DNA of 5,747 nucleotides from Deltaproteobacteria bacterium (GCA_019312685.1 JAFDCR010000228.1:1-5747); one strand, 5' to 3'; shown: positions 1 through 5,747, counted from the first letter of the stretch. Made by a program: numbers and translations. Notes: generated by a model not told the origin, from the letters alone.

Positions 1-1
1 C

Positions 2-808
2 GAACCGGCAATCATTCTACTGCCTACAAACGGCCTGTTGCAGGATACTGTCTATCGTAATGTTGAAACCATTCTGCAAGCCTGCCCCAGCAGCTCCATT
101 GTGGTCAAACTCTCTCTGGACGGTCCCGAAACAGTTCATGACGAACTGCGAGGCGTTCCGGGCGCATATCAGAAAACACTCAAGACCTGCTCAGCCTTGG
201 GAAAGCTTGTAGACAAATATGAAAACTTTGAGCTGGGCATTAATACCGTATTCTGCCAGGCCAACCAGGATCTGATGGATGGAGTTATTGATTTTGTCCA
301 AACGCTTCCCAATATTAAAACGCACACTGTCTCGCTGGTCCGGGGCGAGATCTTCCGTGATGACCTGAAGCAGATTGACCTGGAAAAATACAAAAAAGTT
401 ATTGACCGGCTTGAATCGGATCTCAAAAAGCGGCTGGCATCGGTCTATAGCTTCAGGGGCGCCAGACTTAAAGCTGCCCAGGATATTCTCCAGCGCCGCC
501 AAATTTATGAGGCTGCCTGCCACAACAAAAGAACATCTACCTGCTATGCCGGTAAATTGAACCTTGTTTTAACCGAAACAGGTGACCTGTTCCCTTGTGA
601 GGATTTTTCCGAGAAGATGAAATTCGGCAATATCCGGGAAGCTGACTATGAGCTGCACAGGCTGCTGGAATCGGATCAGGGCCGAAAAGTTCTGGAATTT
701 ATTGCAAATAAAGGATGCTGCTGTACCCACGAGTGCTACTTTATGACCAACATTCTCTTTAACCCGGGATATTATCCTGCGCTTCTCAAAGAATACCTGC
801 AGCTCTAG
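2..808 (+). CDS. Radical SAM/SPASM domain protein, C-terminal part (5' end outside window)
   Basis: The reading frame is open from base 2 to the TAG at 806-808, giving 268 visible codons. The true start and the CxxxCxxC cluster motif lie upstream of the window. The fragment opens with LPTNGLL, typical of a radical SAM barrel strand, and SLDGPETVHDELRG follows near residues 38-51, as in SPASM-type maturases. The C-terminal part has a SPASM-like cysteine pattern: Cys173, CYAG at 181-184, FPC at 198-199, GNI near 209-211, and CCCTHEC at 239-245. In this family such cysteines hold auxiliary iron-sulfur clusters, and members modify peptides or proteins or mature enzyme cofactors. The substrate is not visible here. 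It is convergent with the lipoprotein gene and so not in that operon. I am confident of the family but not of the function. Confidence 0.9.
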   Translation, partial: EPAIILLPTNGLLQDTVYRNVETILQACPSSSIVVKLSLDGPETVHDELRGVPGAYQKTLKTCSALGKLVDKYENFELGINTVFCQANQDLMDGVIDFVQTLPNIKTHTVSLVRGEIFRDDLKQIDLEKYKKVIDRLESDLKKRLASVYSFRGARLKAAQDILQRRQIYEAACHNKRTSTCYAGKLNLVLTETGDLFPCEDFSEKMKFGNIREADYELHRLLESDQGRKVLEFIANKGCCCTHECYFMTNILFNPGYYPALLKEYLQL

Positions 809-860
809 TGAGGTGGGCTGATGGTGATAAGATGATAGGTATGGTCATCAGTAGTTTTGG

Positions 861-2345
861 CTATTCCGAGGATAAAGGCAAAAACACCTCCATCCTGATC
901 CGGCCGATCAGGTTGACCAGTGGCGCCAGATCGGCCAGCTCTTCCCCCTCGATAATCTTGATATGGGTGGCATCGGCTTCCAACTGTCCCAGGATTGGAT
1001 CCAGGACCAGCCACTCGCCGTCCACCAGACTCTCCACCCAGGTATGGTAAAGGAATCCACCGTAATCCTCGGAATAGACCAGCCCGTTCACGATTTTGGT
1101 GGGAATGCCAAGCGACCTGGCAAATGCGGCGAATAGGTAGGAATGGCCCTGGCATTCGGCCTTGCGGGTTTCCAGGACATCCAGGGCGGAGAAGACATCC
1201 ACCGGTTTTTTGGCGATATTATCAGCCAGCCAGCGCATGAGCAGTTCAATCTGACCGCGCGGTTCGTTCGTCCCGCCCACAATCCGGCCGGCCATCCCCA
1301 TGATCTTTGCATTGGCGCTGGGGATCACCGGGGTTGACAGGAGATGGCGCGGATTTACCAGGGCTGGTTCCCGTTTTTGCCCCAAGCCGCCGATCCGGCA
1401 CCGCACCCCCTCTCCTTCGGGCACGCACTCCTGCCAACTGTCACTCGGCAGGACCAGGATGTTGTCGATTCCACTCAAAAAAACATCCATGGACCGCATC
1501 TCCCTGGGAGCCTCGATCGCCTTGTCCACCTTGATCAGGCTGAATTCAAGAAAGGATTCCTCCTTGTTCAGCACCGCGTCGGCCAAATACTGCTTTGCCT
1601 GGTCTTCGCTCTCAAGGCCGGCGATAAAAATGCCGCCAAGGGACATCTCCAGAAGGGGGAGGCCCCTGCGATCAAGCCAGGAATGGACCACCTGTCCGTG
1701 CAGCCTGGTCTTGAGTTTGTATGCTTGACCGCTAAAGAGATCGCTCTCCTCATAGGCCAGGATCACCTGTTCCACCCGGTCCACGGTCAGGGTCTCGCCG
1801 TCATAAACAAAAAAGGAATAGCGGCGTCCGATTTCCAGGCCTTGCAGCAGCGGATACAGGCCAATAACGCTGGTAGGGTAGATCGGCCCGTCAAGGGGCA
1901 CGGTAACAATCTCCGGTTCCCGGCCCGCCGTGATCTGCACCTCCAGCCGCCCCTCCGTTGCCCTGCCTCGCAAGAGCATGCGGTTGCCATCCATATTGTA
2001 TTCGTAGGAGAATTCCTTGATGGTCAGATCGTGGTTTATCAGGTCACGGGACCTCAAAGCCACTTCCTTTGCATAGGTCATGAAATGGAAGCTGAGAACC
2101 GCCTCGGATAGTACCTCGAACTCCTCGTTTCCCGCCGGAATCAGGGTAAAATGGGTATAGCCGATCTTTTTGCCGTTGAAGACAATCCCGGTCCAATACT
2201 CTCCATATGGCCAATCGGCCAGGGTATATCGGGGTACTTCCGGAGGCTCGGCAACCGCCCGGAAATAGAGGCTGGCGCATCCGGTCTGCAGGAAAAGCAG
2301 AAGGAGAAGCGGCAGAAATCGCATACAGTGTCGTTTCAGGTTCAC
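861..2345 (-). CDS. Transglutaminase-like domain lipoprotein
   Basis: This 494-residue protein starts with a positively charged, Leu-rich signal peptide ending in the lipobox LQTGC, so Cys23 should be lipidated and the protein membrane-anchored outside the cytoplasm. Residues about 45-290 form a beta-rich region I do not recognise. Residues about 360-455 match the transglutaminase/cysteine-protease core: Cys398 in KAECQGHSYLFAAFARSLGIP, His434 in YHTWVE and Asp449 in LVLDP make a complete catalytic triad. Bacterial members are usually proteases, amidases or peptide-processing enzymes rather than true cross-linkers; the substrate is unknown. The chosen start is GTG at 2345 with GGTGAG about 9 nt upstream. 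The ATG at 2324 (residue 8) would leave a workable but shorter signal peptide and has no clear ribosome binding site. By eye the gene is more GC-rich than its neighbours. The GTG overlaps the stop of a possible 40-residue ORF. Confidence 0.87.
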   Translation of the reverse strand: MNLKRHCMRFLPLLLLLFLQTGCASLYFRAVAEPPEVPRYTLADWPYGEYWTGIVFNGKKIGYTHFTLIPAGNEEFEVLSEAVLSFHFMTYAKEVALRSRDLINHDLTIKEFSYEYNMDGNRMLLRGRATEGRLEVQITAGREPEIVTVPLDGPIYPTSVIGLYPLLQGLEIGRRYSFFVYDGETLTVDRVEQVILAYEESDLFSGQAYKLKTRLHGQVVHSWLDRRGLPLLEMSLGGIFIAGLESEDQAKQYLADAVLNKEESFLEFSLIKVDKAIEAPREMRSMDVFLSGIDNILVLPSDSWQECVPEGEGVRCRIGGLGQKREPALVNPRHLLSTPVIPSANAKIMGMAGRIVGGTNEPRGQIELLMRWLADNIAKKPVDVFSALDVLETRKAECQGHSYLFAAFARSLGIPTKIVNGLVYSEDYGGFLYHTWVESLVDGEWLVLDPILGQLEADATHIKIIEGEELADLAPLVNLIGRIRMEVFLPLSSE

Positions 2346-2464
2346 AAAGGTCTTCTCACCGCAAGGTAAAACAGGTTTGCCGAGGTCTTTGGGCCGAGGC
2401 CTTCAGAAGCCCAAACCGCAAATGCGCAATTCTCATCATTGCCCCAGCCTTTTTCGAAAGTCAT
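2342..2464 (-). CDS. Possible small ORF (40 aa) overlapping the start of the lipoprotein gene
   Basis: An ATG at 2464 opens a 40-codon frame (MTFEKGWGNDENCAFAVWAS...) that ends in TGA at 2344-2342. The stop shares four bases (GTGA) with the GTG start of the lipoprotein gene, the classical arrangement for translational coupling. A purine-rich GGGAGGG lies directly before the ATG, closer than the ideal spacing for a ribosome binding site. An in-frame TAG lies three codons upstream, so no longer version exists. I do not recognise the peptide; it has no signal peptide or membrane helix. It could be a real small protein, a leader peptide controlling the lipoprotein, or chance: four-base overlaps of this kind occur by accident, and a 40-codon frame is short. 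Confidence 0.28.
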   Translation of the reverse strand: MTFEKGWGNDENCAFAVWASEGLGPKTSANLFYLAVRRPL

Positions 2465-2568
2465 CCCTCCCTAAAAAAGCCATAAAGATTGTTCAGCTAC
2501 AATTCACCTCGTTTTTCATGGGACAATGACACCAGATAACCAGAAATGGGTGTTGCCGCATTCTTTGG

Positions 2569-3999
2569 TCAACGGCGCTTAAACAATCCCTTTTGGGTCT
2601 GCAGCCAGAAAAGGCTTTTCACTCCCTGCCAGGCTGCCAGAAGGTCGTTCATACTCCTTAAGGCAAGCAGTCTCCGCCAGAGAAATTTGGGCCGGGAGTA
2701 AAATTTCTTTAACGCCAGCTGCCGCAATTCGGCTATCTCTTCCCTGGTCATGGTATAGGGAACAAAGGCCGCACCCTGGTAAGTATAATCAGATAAATCC
2801 TCTGACATTGTCCCGTATTTTTCAATATTATCATATAGTTCGGTGCCGGGAAACGGGGTAATGGCGTGAAAGTTGGCTATATCCGGGTCGAGCTCCAGGG
2901 CAAATTCTATGCTTTTCAGTCCATCTTCATAGGTCTGTCCGGGAATACCGAAGAGAAAAGGGGTATATACCGTCAGGCCAACTTCCTTGGCAGCCTTCAC
3001 CGCCTTGCGGGTCTGCTCCGGAGTAATACCCTTGCGGATGGCGTTCAGGTCTTTCTGCACCCCGCTTTCCGCCCCGAATAAAATAGCCCAGCACCCTGCA
3101 TCCTTGAAGGCCTGCAGAAGCGGCTTGTCCACCTGGTTCACAACAGCCGAGGCAAACCAGGTAAAATCAAGGCCCCTCTTCTTTATCTCAGTGGCGATTG
3201 TCATGGCCCGGTTGTAGTCGGCAGCCAGGGTATCATCAATGAACTTAATTTCCCGGTAGCCCTGCGATAAGACAAGCTCCACCTCGGTCATGACATTTTC
3301 AACGGAGCGGTAACGTATACCGCTTTCGCGATATTTGTCGATCTGGAAACAATAGAGGCATCTGCGGTTGCAGCCTCTGGCTGTCATGATAACCGCAACC
3401 GGCCTTCTTTTATAGGTCGCGGGAGGGGGGATATATTTGCCGGCCTCTCCAAGAAGCTCGCGGGCCGGAAAGGGAAGGGAGTCAAGGTCGGCTATTAGCT
3501 GCCGGGGAGGATTTTTCCTGATTAGTCCACTGCTGCGAAACGCAATCCCTTCAACGCCATCAAGGGATTGTCCGGCATCAAGTTTTGCAAGCATTTCAAC
3601 CACGGTAATCTCACCCTCGCCGGTCACTACCGCATCCAGATCTGAACAGTCCTCCAAACATTGTTCCTGAACCGCAACAGGATACGGCCCTCCAACAGCA
3701 ATAAAAACACCTTCGATTTTCTGTTTAAGGGCCGCTGCGGTCTTCTTCGCCTTTTTCCAGCCAAATGCAGTGGAGTACAAGCCGATGAACTGTGGATCAT
3801 ACTCTTTGACCTGGGTCATTATCTCTTCATGCTGCATGAAGGCGCCGTTATAAAAACGCACTTCGTGCCCTGCCTGCTGCATAGCAGCGGCAACATAAAG
3901 GGTTCCCAGCGGCTGCCAGTAATTGATCTGGGAGCCGGCAGTTTTAGAGGAAAATATATCTTCCGGAGCCCATGCCGGTATAATGAGGGCGCATTTCAT
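2569..3999 (-). CDS. B12-binding-type radical SAM protein
   Basis: This 476-residue cytoplasmic enzyme has the two-domain order of cobalamin-dependent radical SAM proteins. Residues about 1-145 form the Rossmann-like B12-binding region, with PLGTLYVAAAMQQAGHEV at 30-47, GGPYP at 103-107 and VVTGEGE at 124-130. Residues about 195-400 form the radical SAM barrel, with the 4Fe-4S motif CNRRCLYC (Cys210, Cys214, Cys217), FIDDT at 253-257, GAESG at 309-313 and FGIPGQT at 350-356. The DxHxxG cobalamin-ligand motif is absent, as in many B12 radical SAM enzymes. The family includes methylases and BchE-like ring-forming enzymes; nothing here identifies the substrate. The start is firm: an in-frame TAA lies 24 nt upstream and no other start codon falls between, though the ribosome binding site is weak. 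It precedes the lipoprotein gene on the same strand with a 223-bp gap, so co-transcription is possible but not shown. Confidence 0.92.
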   Translation of the reverse strand: MKCALIIPAWAPEDIFSSKTAGSQINYWQPLGTLYVAAAMQQAGHEVRFYNGAFMQHEEIMTQVKEYDPQFIGLYSTAFGWKKAKKTAAALKQKIEGVFIAVGGPYPVAVQEQCLEDCSDLDAVVTGEGEITVVEMLAKLDAGQSLDGVEGIAFRSSGLIRKNPPRQLIADLDSLPFPARELLGEAGKYIPPPATYKRRPVAVIMTARGCNRRCLYCFQIDKYRESGIRYRSVENVMTEVELVLSQGYREIKFIDDTLAADYNRAMTIATEIKKRGLDFTWFASAVVNQVDKPLLQAFKDAGCWAILFGAESGVQKDLNAIRKGITPEQTRKAVKAAKEVGLTVYTPFLFGIPGQTYEDGLKSIEFALELDPDIANFHAITPFPGTELYDNIEKYGTMSEDLSDYTYQGAAFVPYTMTREEIAELRQLALKKFYSRPKFLWRRLLALRSMNDLLAAWQGVKSLFWLQTQKGLFKRR

Positions 4000-4080
4000 C
4001 TTGAATTCGCTTAATATTCTTTAAGGTTACATTGGCTCGACAGAAACTTCATTTATGTGGTTTTTTCCAATAAAACTTTT

Positions 4081-4126
4081 CAAAAAAAATACCAGAAGAA
4101 CCACACTCCGGTGGTTCTTCTGGTAT
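4081..4126 (-). terminator. Intrinsic terminator downstream of the universal stress protein gene
   Basis: A perfect 16-bp inverted repeat (arms 4089-4104 and 4111-4126) encloses a 6-nt loop at 4105-4110. On the - strand the stem is followed at once by a run of T (complement of the A run at 4082-4088). The + strand side has no T run after the stem, so the signal works for leftward transcription. It lies about 70 bp past the stop of the universal stress protein gene and separates that unit from the B12 radical SAM gene. Confidence 0.92.
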
Positions 4127-4194
4127 AAAACAACCGCTATTTAAAGCCAAGTCAAAAACGAGGCGTTAAATTCTTTAATCTAGGAAATTTGGCT

Positions 4195-4659
4195 TTACTT
4201 TACAATCAGTACGGGCCTGTCAGCCTCATTTGCAACTTCCCTGCTGACGCTTCCCATTAACAGCCGTGCACCAGCTCTCTGTCCGCGTGAGCCGATTAGT
4301 ATCATGCCCACATCTTCATTTTGGGCGGTTTCAATTATCTGCTCAGCAGGATGACCAGTTTTAACCATGGTCTCCACTAACGGCACAGGCTGATGCTGCT
4401 CAAGGGCGTTTTTATAATAGCTTAAAACTTTTTCTGCTTTTTGATCCAGGGCCTCCTTGTATTCGGTTCCTTCAAGAACCTCCTGCAGGGTACTGAGCTC
4501 AGCATCTCCAAGTAGGTCAGTCATAAAGGATCGCCCCTCAAACTTCTCAACATAAAGCAGAATAATCGACTCTGGAGCCATACATTTACAAATTTCGGTG
4601 CACTTGTTGAAAATCTCTCTCGTTGCTTTTGTGTCATCAACGGCTATAAGTATTTTCAT
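4195..4659 (-). CDS. Universal stress protein, ATP-binding type (UspA family)
   Basis: This 154-residue protein is a single complete Usp domain of normal length. It begins MKILIAVDDT, where the Asp after the first strand contacts the nucleotide in family members. It ends with the ATP-binding motif G-x2-G-x9-G-S, seen as Gly123, Gly126, Gly136 and Ser137 in IGSRGQRAGARLLMGSVS, followed by the final strand RPVLIV. By analogy with MJ0577-like proteins it should bind ATP and act as a cytoplasmic dimer in stress or energy-state signalling; the specific partner is unknown. The start is supported by AAGGAT at 4666-4671, about 6 nt before the ATG. It lies 56 bp after the Gly/Tyr-repeat gene on the same strand and is followed by a strong terminator, so it is probably the last gene of its transcript. 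Confidence 0.95.
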   Translation of the reverse strand: MKILIAVDDTKATREIFNKCTEICKCMAPESIILLYVEKFEGRSFMTDLLGDAELSTLQEVLEGTEYKEALDQKAEKVLSYYKNALEQHQPVPLVETMVKTGHPAEQIIETAQNEDVGMILIGSRGQRAGARLLMGSVSREVANEADRPVLIVK

Positions 4660-4715
4660 TGTTTTATCCTTCGAGTCTAAGGTTTAAGCATTGCTCTGAC
4701 AATTACACCTTCTCT

Positions 4716-5012
4716 TTATTGACCATAGCCGCCGGATGGAGCAGCGCCGTAGCCGCCGGATGGGGCAGCACCATAACCGCCGGATGGGGCCTCGCCATAA
4801 CCACCGGACGATGCGCCATAGCCACCGGAGTCACCACCGTAACCACCGGAGTCACCACCGTAACCACCGGATGATCCTCCTCCTGTCGGGGCAGCCTTTT
4901 GGGAAACGCCGTGCCTCACCGTAGCAACATCGGTCGGGGCCATACTATATCCAAGTATAAAGCCCAGAATTCCCACTGTTATTATTATTATTATTGCAAA
5001 GTTCGTTTTCAT
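4716..5012 (-). CDS. Membrane-anchored Gly/Tyr-rich repeat protein, function unknown
   Basis: This 98-residue protein has a short charged N-terminus (MKTN) and one hydrophobic segment at about residues 5-24 containing five consecutive Ile. A linker runs to about residue 43, and a tail made of seven SGGYG units runs from residue 48 to the end. The tail tyrosines are at 51, 58, 65, 72, 80, 88 and 96. The Lys-then-hydrophobic start suggests the tail lies outside the cytoplasm, as a membrane anchor or, if cleaved after SMA at 23-25, as a secreted protein. There is no cysteine or recognisable catalytic domain. A strong GAGGAGGG ribosome binding site at 5016-5023 supports the start. It sits between a sulfurtransferase gene and a universal stress gene on the same strand. 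I do not recognise a characterised family. The tail resembles low-complexity [G/S]Y[G/S] domains, and a scaffold, adhesive or modification-substrate role would be guesswork. Confidence 0.82.
   Translation of the reverse strand: MKTNFAIIIIITVGILGFILGYSMAPTDVATVRHGVSQKAAPTGGGSSGGYGGDSGGYGGDSGGYGASSGGYGEAPSGGYGAAPSGGYGAAPSGGYGQ
4719..4871 (-). repeat. In-frame coding tandem repeat, 21-nt then 24-nt units (SGGYG)
   Basis: Seven copies of a TCC-GGY-GGY-TAY-GGY core are arranged with three 21-nt steps and then three 24-nt steps, the longer unit carrying an extra codon (spacer xAP). Two adjacent copies, 4830-4850 and 4851-4871, are identical over 21 nt, which points to recent duplication or homogenisation. 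The other copies differ mainly at third codon positions, so the protein motif is kept while the DNA drifts. Confidence 0.9.
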
Positions 5013-5102
5013 ATTCCCTCCTCAGGTCAGGTAGCGTTATTTGTTGCATGGCCTGCTCGACCATATGGAACCCGTGTACACTCTATCAGTTGAAGATAGT
5101 GA

Positions 5103-5137
5103 GCCGGGTTCTGTCTGGGCATAAACAGAAACCCGGC
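5103..5137 (-). other. GC-rich hairpin after the sulfurtransferase gene, no T tract
   Basis: Arms at 5103-5114 and 5125-5137 pair over 12 bp with a single-base bulge, enclosing a 10-nt loop. The core is GCCGGG/CCCGGC. It lies 26 bp past the TusA-type stop codon and about 90 bp before the Gly/Tyr-repeat start. Neither strand has a T run after the stem, so it is not a canonical intrinsic terminator. It could be a 3' mRNA-stabilising stem, a partial terminator that lowers read-through, or a protein site. Confidence 0.5.
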
Positions 5138-5163
5138 GGCATCGGCCATAATCAACGAAAATA

Positions 5164-5418
5164 TTAACCCTTTTCAATTTTCAGAAAGAGCTTCCCTCCT
5201 TCGGTCCCCTCTTCAAGAATCTCATCGCCCTGGGCTTCACACATCTGGATGATGGTTTCCTTGGAAGAAGGATTGTCAAAAACGAGATTCAGGATGTCTC
5301 CCTCTTCCATTTTCTGAAGGGATTTTTTGCAGTACATCTGGGGGTGGGGGCAGACATACCCGCATACATCTAGAGAGTAAGTGTTGTCGCCGGTTTTTTC
5401 AAATTTTACTTCAGCCAT
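5164..5418 (-). CDS. TusA-family sulfurtransferase (sulfur carrier)
   Basis: This 84-residue cytoplasmic protein is a complete TusA/SirA-like domain. The family motif reads DVCGYVCPHP: Cys23 of the CPxP box (CPHP) is the residue that carries persulfide sulfur in TusA proteins. Residues about 25-37 form the first helix, and FDNPSSKETIIQMCEAQGDEI at 47-67 fits the second strand and helix. Further cysteines at 19, 30 and 60 are not part of the minimal family motif. The start has an ideal AGGAGG at 5426-5431, 7 nt before the ATG. It follows the YeeE/YedE gene by 43 bp on the same strand. Such pairs are a known unit in which the membrane protein imports a sulfur species and the carrier accepts it. 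I leave the symbol blank because TusA, YedF and YeeD paralogs cannot be separated from this sequence. Confidence 0.94.
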   Translation of the reverse strand: MAEVKFEKTGDNTYSLDVCGYVCPHPQMYCKKSLQKMEEGDILNLVFDNPSSKETIIQMCEAQGDEILEEGTEGGKLFLKIEKG

Positions 5419-5461
5419 GATTTTTCCTCCTAAAACTTAAATTATAGTTCAAGATAATTTA

Positions 5462-5747
5462 TCAGAAGTCAGCCATCTGCTGCTTCATTTTTCTTTCAGT
5501 AAACCAGTTTAAAAACGATACGCCAATAAAAGCTCCTATTACCATACCGGTTCCATAGACCCAACCGTTCGGGTCACCGCCGGCCGCCCTGATAAAAAAG
5601 CCGCCGATGTTACAGCCAAGGGAAGGACGGGAGCCGAAACCCATTAAAAGTCCGCCAGAGAAACCCCACATTATCAGCTCGGGAGACGGTACTTTAAATT
5701 TATATTCATTATTCAACCGTGCCATAACCATGGCACCGAAAATAATA
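5462..5747 (-). CDS. YeeE/YedE-family sulfur transporter, C-terminal part (5' end outside window)
   Basis: The frame stays open from the TGA at 5462-5464 to the window edge, and residues before the first in-frame ATG (IIFGA) continue a hydrophobic helix, so the gene almost certainly begins outside the window. The visible 95 codons contain the family signature GFGSRPSLGCNIGG with its conserved cysteine (Cys40 counted from the ATG at 5731). A hydrophobic segment precedes it (about residues 19-33) and a final membrane helix follows (about residues 53-75) before a charged cytoplasmic tail, ERKMKQQMADF. Family members (Pfam Sulf_transp) are inner-membrane channels for thiosulfate or related sulfur species, and cysteines in GCN-type loops relay the substrate. 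Whether this is a full-length or a half-size member cannot be told here. It is followed by the TusA-type gene, its expected partner. Confidence 0.9.
   Translation of the reverse strand, partial: IIFGAMVMARLNNEYKFKVPSPELIMWGFSGGLLMGFGSRPSLGCNIGGFFIRAAGGDPNGWVYGTGMVIGAFIGVSFLNWFTERKMKQQMADF

Noticed and set aside
191..523. 110-codon frame on the - strand within the SPASM gene
   Set aside because: It is antisense to a frame with clear radical SAM and SPASM motifs, and has no recognisable domain or ribosome binding site.
818..851. Possible hairpin (CTGATG/CATCAG) between the convergent genes
   Set aside because: Only 6 bp pair across a 22-nt loop, with just four T afterwards. This is too weak to call a terminator for either gene.
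1344..2111. Long open frame (255 codons) on the + strand
   Set aside because: It lies fully antisense to the lipoprotein gene, whose signal peptide and catalytic triad are clear. Its translation has no recognisable domain, and GC-rich codon bias explains the open frame.
4142..4197. 9-bp inverted repeat TAAAGCCAA/TTGGCTTTA around the end of the universal stress gene
   Set aside because: The loop is 38 nt, one arm overlaps the stop codon, and no T run follows. The strong hairpin just downstream explains termination.
4719..4871. Regular direct repeats that could suggest a CRISPR-like or iteron array
   Set aside because: Unit length is 21 or 24 nt with no unique spacers, always a multiple of three, and differences fall mainly at third codon positions. 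This is a coding repeat.
4659..4874. + strand frame encoding repeated TGVTTVTTG-like residues
   Set aside because: It is the antisense shadow of the Gly/Tyr repeat. The - strand frame has a strong ribosome binding site and a membrane segment, while this one has neither.
5462..5731. Treating the transporter as a complete 89-residue protein starting at the ATG at 5731
   Set aside because: The frame continues without a stop to the window edge with hydrophobic residues in register with the family, and no ribosome binding site precedes this ATG. It is an internal Met.

Overview
The window reads as a chromosomal segment of an anaerobic, sulfur-metabolising Gram-negative bacterium. A Desulfobacterota-like (former deltaproteobacterial) host is my best guess. 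This is inference from gene content: a YeeE/YedE transporter followed by a TusA-type sulfurtransferase, two oxygen-sensitive radical SAM enzymes, and a lipoprotein with a lipobox. No rRNA or other phylogenetic marker is present. I see no tRNA, rRNA, CRISPR array, insertion sequence or phage gene.

Layout. On the left, the + strand carries the 3' part of a radical SAM/SPASM protein (to 808). Everything else is on the - strand. Reading right to left in the direction of transcription: the end of a YeeE/YedE sulfur transporter (5747 to 5462, 5' end outside the window); a TusA-family sulfurtransferase (5418 to 5164); a GC-rich hairpin without a T tract (5103-5137); a 98-residue membrane-anchored Gly/Tyr-repeat protein (5012 to 4716); a universal stress protein (4659 to 4195); and a textbook intrinsic terminator (4081-4126). 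A second - strand unit follows: a cobalamin-binding-type radical SAM enzyme (3999 to 2569), a possible 40-codon ORF (2464 to 2342), and a transglutaminase-fold lipoprotein (2345 to 861). The lipoprotein gene ends 52 bp from the convergent SPASM gene.

How the genes may work together. The YeeE/YedE-TusA pair is a known partnership in which the channel passes a sulfur species to the CPxP cysteine of the carrier. The Gly/Tyr-repeat protein and the universal stress protein follow on the same strand and may share the transcript, which the terminator then closes. The left half groups two unrelated radical SAM enzymes around a transglutaminase-like lipoprotein. No shared pathway can be assigned from sequence alone.

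The least ordinary element is the Gly/Tyr-repeat protein. It has seven SGGYG units whose tyrosines are spaced exactly 7, 7, 7 and then 8, 8, 8 residues apart, placed behind a single N-terminal hydrophobic helix. Its function is unknown. No stretch longer than 300 bases lacks a gene; the longest gap between clear genes is 2346-2568.
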